A stretch of 34,054 nucleotides of DNA, from NCBI RefSeq assembly GCF_001273955.1, contig NZ_LIGI01000001.1, positions 3,448,482-3,482,535 on the forward strand. Reading direction: 5' to 3'. How positions within the stretch are numbered: the first letter of the stretch is position 1; each line of letters opens with the position of its first letter. The stretch is from Bacillus sp. FJAT-27245. GTDB lineage: Bacteria; Bacillota; Bacilli; Bacillales; Cytobacillaceae. A program made the position numbers and the translations under genes. Under the pieces are notes generated by a model, which was not told the DNA's origin, ran no database searches, and saw only the letters and a program-made list of their open reading frames with translations. Shown one piece after another: positions 33,597 to 34,054 of this stretch.

Positions 33597-34054
33597 TTGA
33601 AAACAAAGATTAAGATGATTGCTGCTTTATTCGTTCTTCTACTTTCAACAGTATTGCCCCACTCAACTGTACTCGCGAATGAAAGTGCATTCTCGGTTAA
33701 AAATCAGTTTGAGGGAACAGTGAATTTGGGAGAAGCGGTGAAGAGCCCGCTTTCCCAAATAGCAGCATATGGCAAAAACAGCAAGGGCGAAAATTTGCAG
33801 TACATAGCTATTACGGGCACGCCTGCAGTCTTTTATGTCGTGAATGCGGAAACAGGCGAGCGCTTATTCTCCCAACCCATTCCTAATTCAGATGTAATCT
33901 GGGCGATGACCATCGGGAGCGACAATAATGTTTATTTTGCAAGTACAGTTAACGGTGTCGTGTACCGCTATCTGCCTGAAGAAAACAGGATGGAAACGAT
34001 CGGGAAGAACCCTTCGGACAACTTTGTCTGGGATTTGAAAAGCAGCTCGGACGG
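33597..34054 (+). CDS. secreted beta-propeller-like protein, start only (continues past window)
   Basis: Begins at TTG 33597 with AGGAGGA 6 nt upstream; 152 codons are present and the frame runs off the right edge. Signal peptide MKTKIKMIAALFVLLLSTVL with likely cleavage at VLA-NES. The mature part has repeated blade-like strands: LQYIAITGTPAVFYVVNAETGERLFSQPIP, VIWAMTIGSDNNVYFASTVNGVVYRYLPEENRMETIGKN and FVWDLKSSSDG, typical of WD40/YVTN-like propellers found in large exported bacillar proteins. Function unknown; its divergent position next to nanE raises the possibility of an extracellular glycan-acting enzyme, which needs the missing C-terminus to judge. Confidence 0.75.
   Translation, partial: MKTKIKMIAALFVLLLSTVLPHSTVLANESAFSVKNQFEGTVNLGEAVKSPLSQIAAYGKNSKGENLQYIAITGTPAVFYVVNAETGERLFSQPIPNSDVIWAMTIGSDNNVYFASTVNGVVYRYLPEENRMETIGKNPSDNFVWDLKSSSD

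Overview
The window looks like chromosomal DNA of a low-to-moderate GC Gram-positive spore-forming Bacillaceae member (Bacillus/Mesobacillus/Neobacillus-like). This rests on AAGGAGG-type ribosome binding sites, frequent TTG and GTG starts, a ComK-family protein, a YdhD-type LysM/GH18 protein, an OpuA osmoprotectant importer and App-type peptide transport order. No rRNA, tRNA, CRISPR array, transposase or integrase was found. The species assignment is inference.

Layout. (1) 1-8953, all on the minus strand, is a sugar and glycan block. A GntR/UTRA regulator is followed by a SIS-domain sugar isomerase (AgaS type), a class II tagatose/fructose-bisphosphate aldolase (GatY type) and a PfkB-family kinase (LacC type). 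That operon ends at a clear terminator at 4836-4859. Next come mannose-6-phosphate isomerase, a PHP-domain phosphatase, an MgtC-like protein and a GH38 alpha-mannosidase cut by the left edge. Two matching palindromes, one on the regulator promoter and one in front of agaS, look like the regulator's operators. (2) 9099-13338 holds a secreted DUF4163/DUF3298-like protein, a small Sm-fold-like protein, a divergent ComK-family protein with an acidic tail, and the LysM/GH18 protein. (3) 13680-17057 is an AT-rich plus-strand island of small orphan genes. Most are separated by a conserved module of about 70 nt: a terminator hairpin plus conserved flanks (AACGGGC... / ...TTTTTTATTGAA...AACGTGGCAGG). 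This is the strongest candidate for an undescribed system, because it looks like a gene-cassette array. (4) 17103-22997 is a five-gene oligopeptide ABC importer in the order D-F-A-B-C on the minus strand. (5) 23398-26335 is a two-gene OpuA-type glycine betaine importer whose permease and binding protein are fused. (6) 27388-33353, minus strand, is an amino-sugar/sialic-acid-type locus: NanE epimerase, sugar-binding lipoprotein, two permeases, RpiR regulator and an acetyl-esterase. (7) At 33597 a divergent secreted protein begins and runs off the right edge.

Repeats. A 52-nt repeat carrying TTTGGACAG/CTGTCCAAA-type inverted repeats occurs as a six-copy array (26902-27225), as a diverged array inside the nanE locus (32503-32640) and as a degenerate solo copy (13530-13601). 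A 34-nt repeat (4881-4975) and a 12-nt repeat (16986-17057) are separate families. Both ABC operons have a terminator-like hairpin immediately after the binding-protein gene, which would favour excess binding protein over permease.
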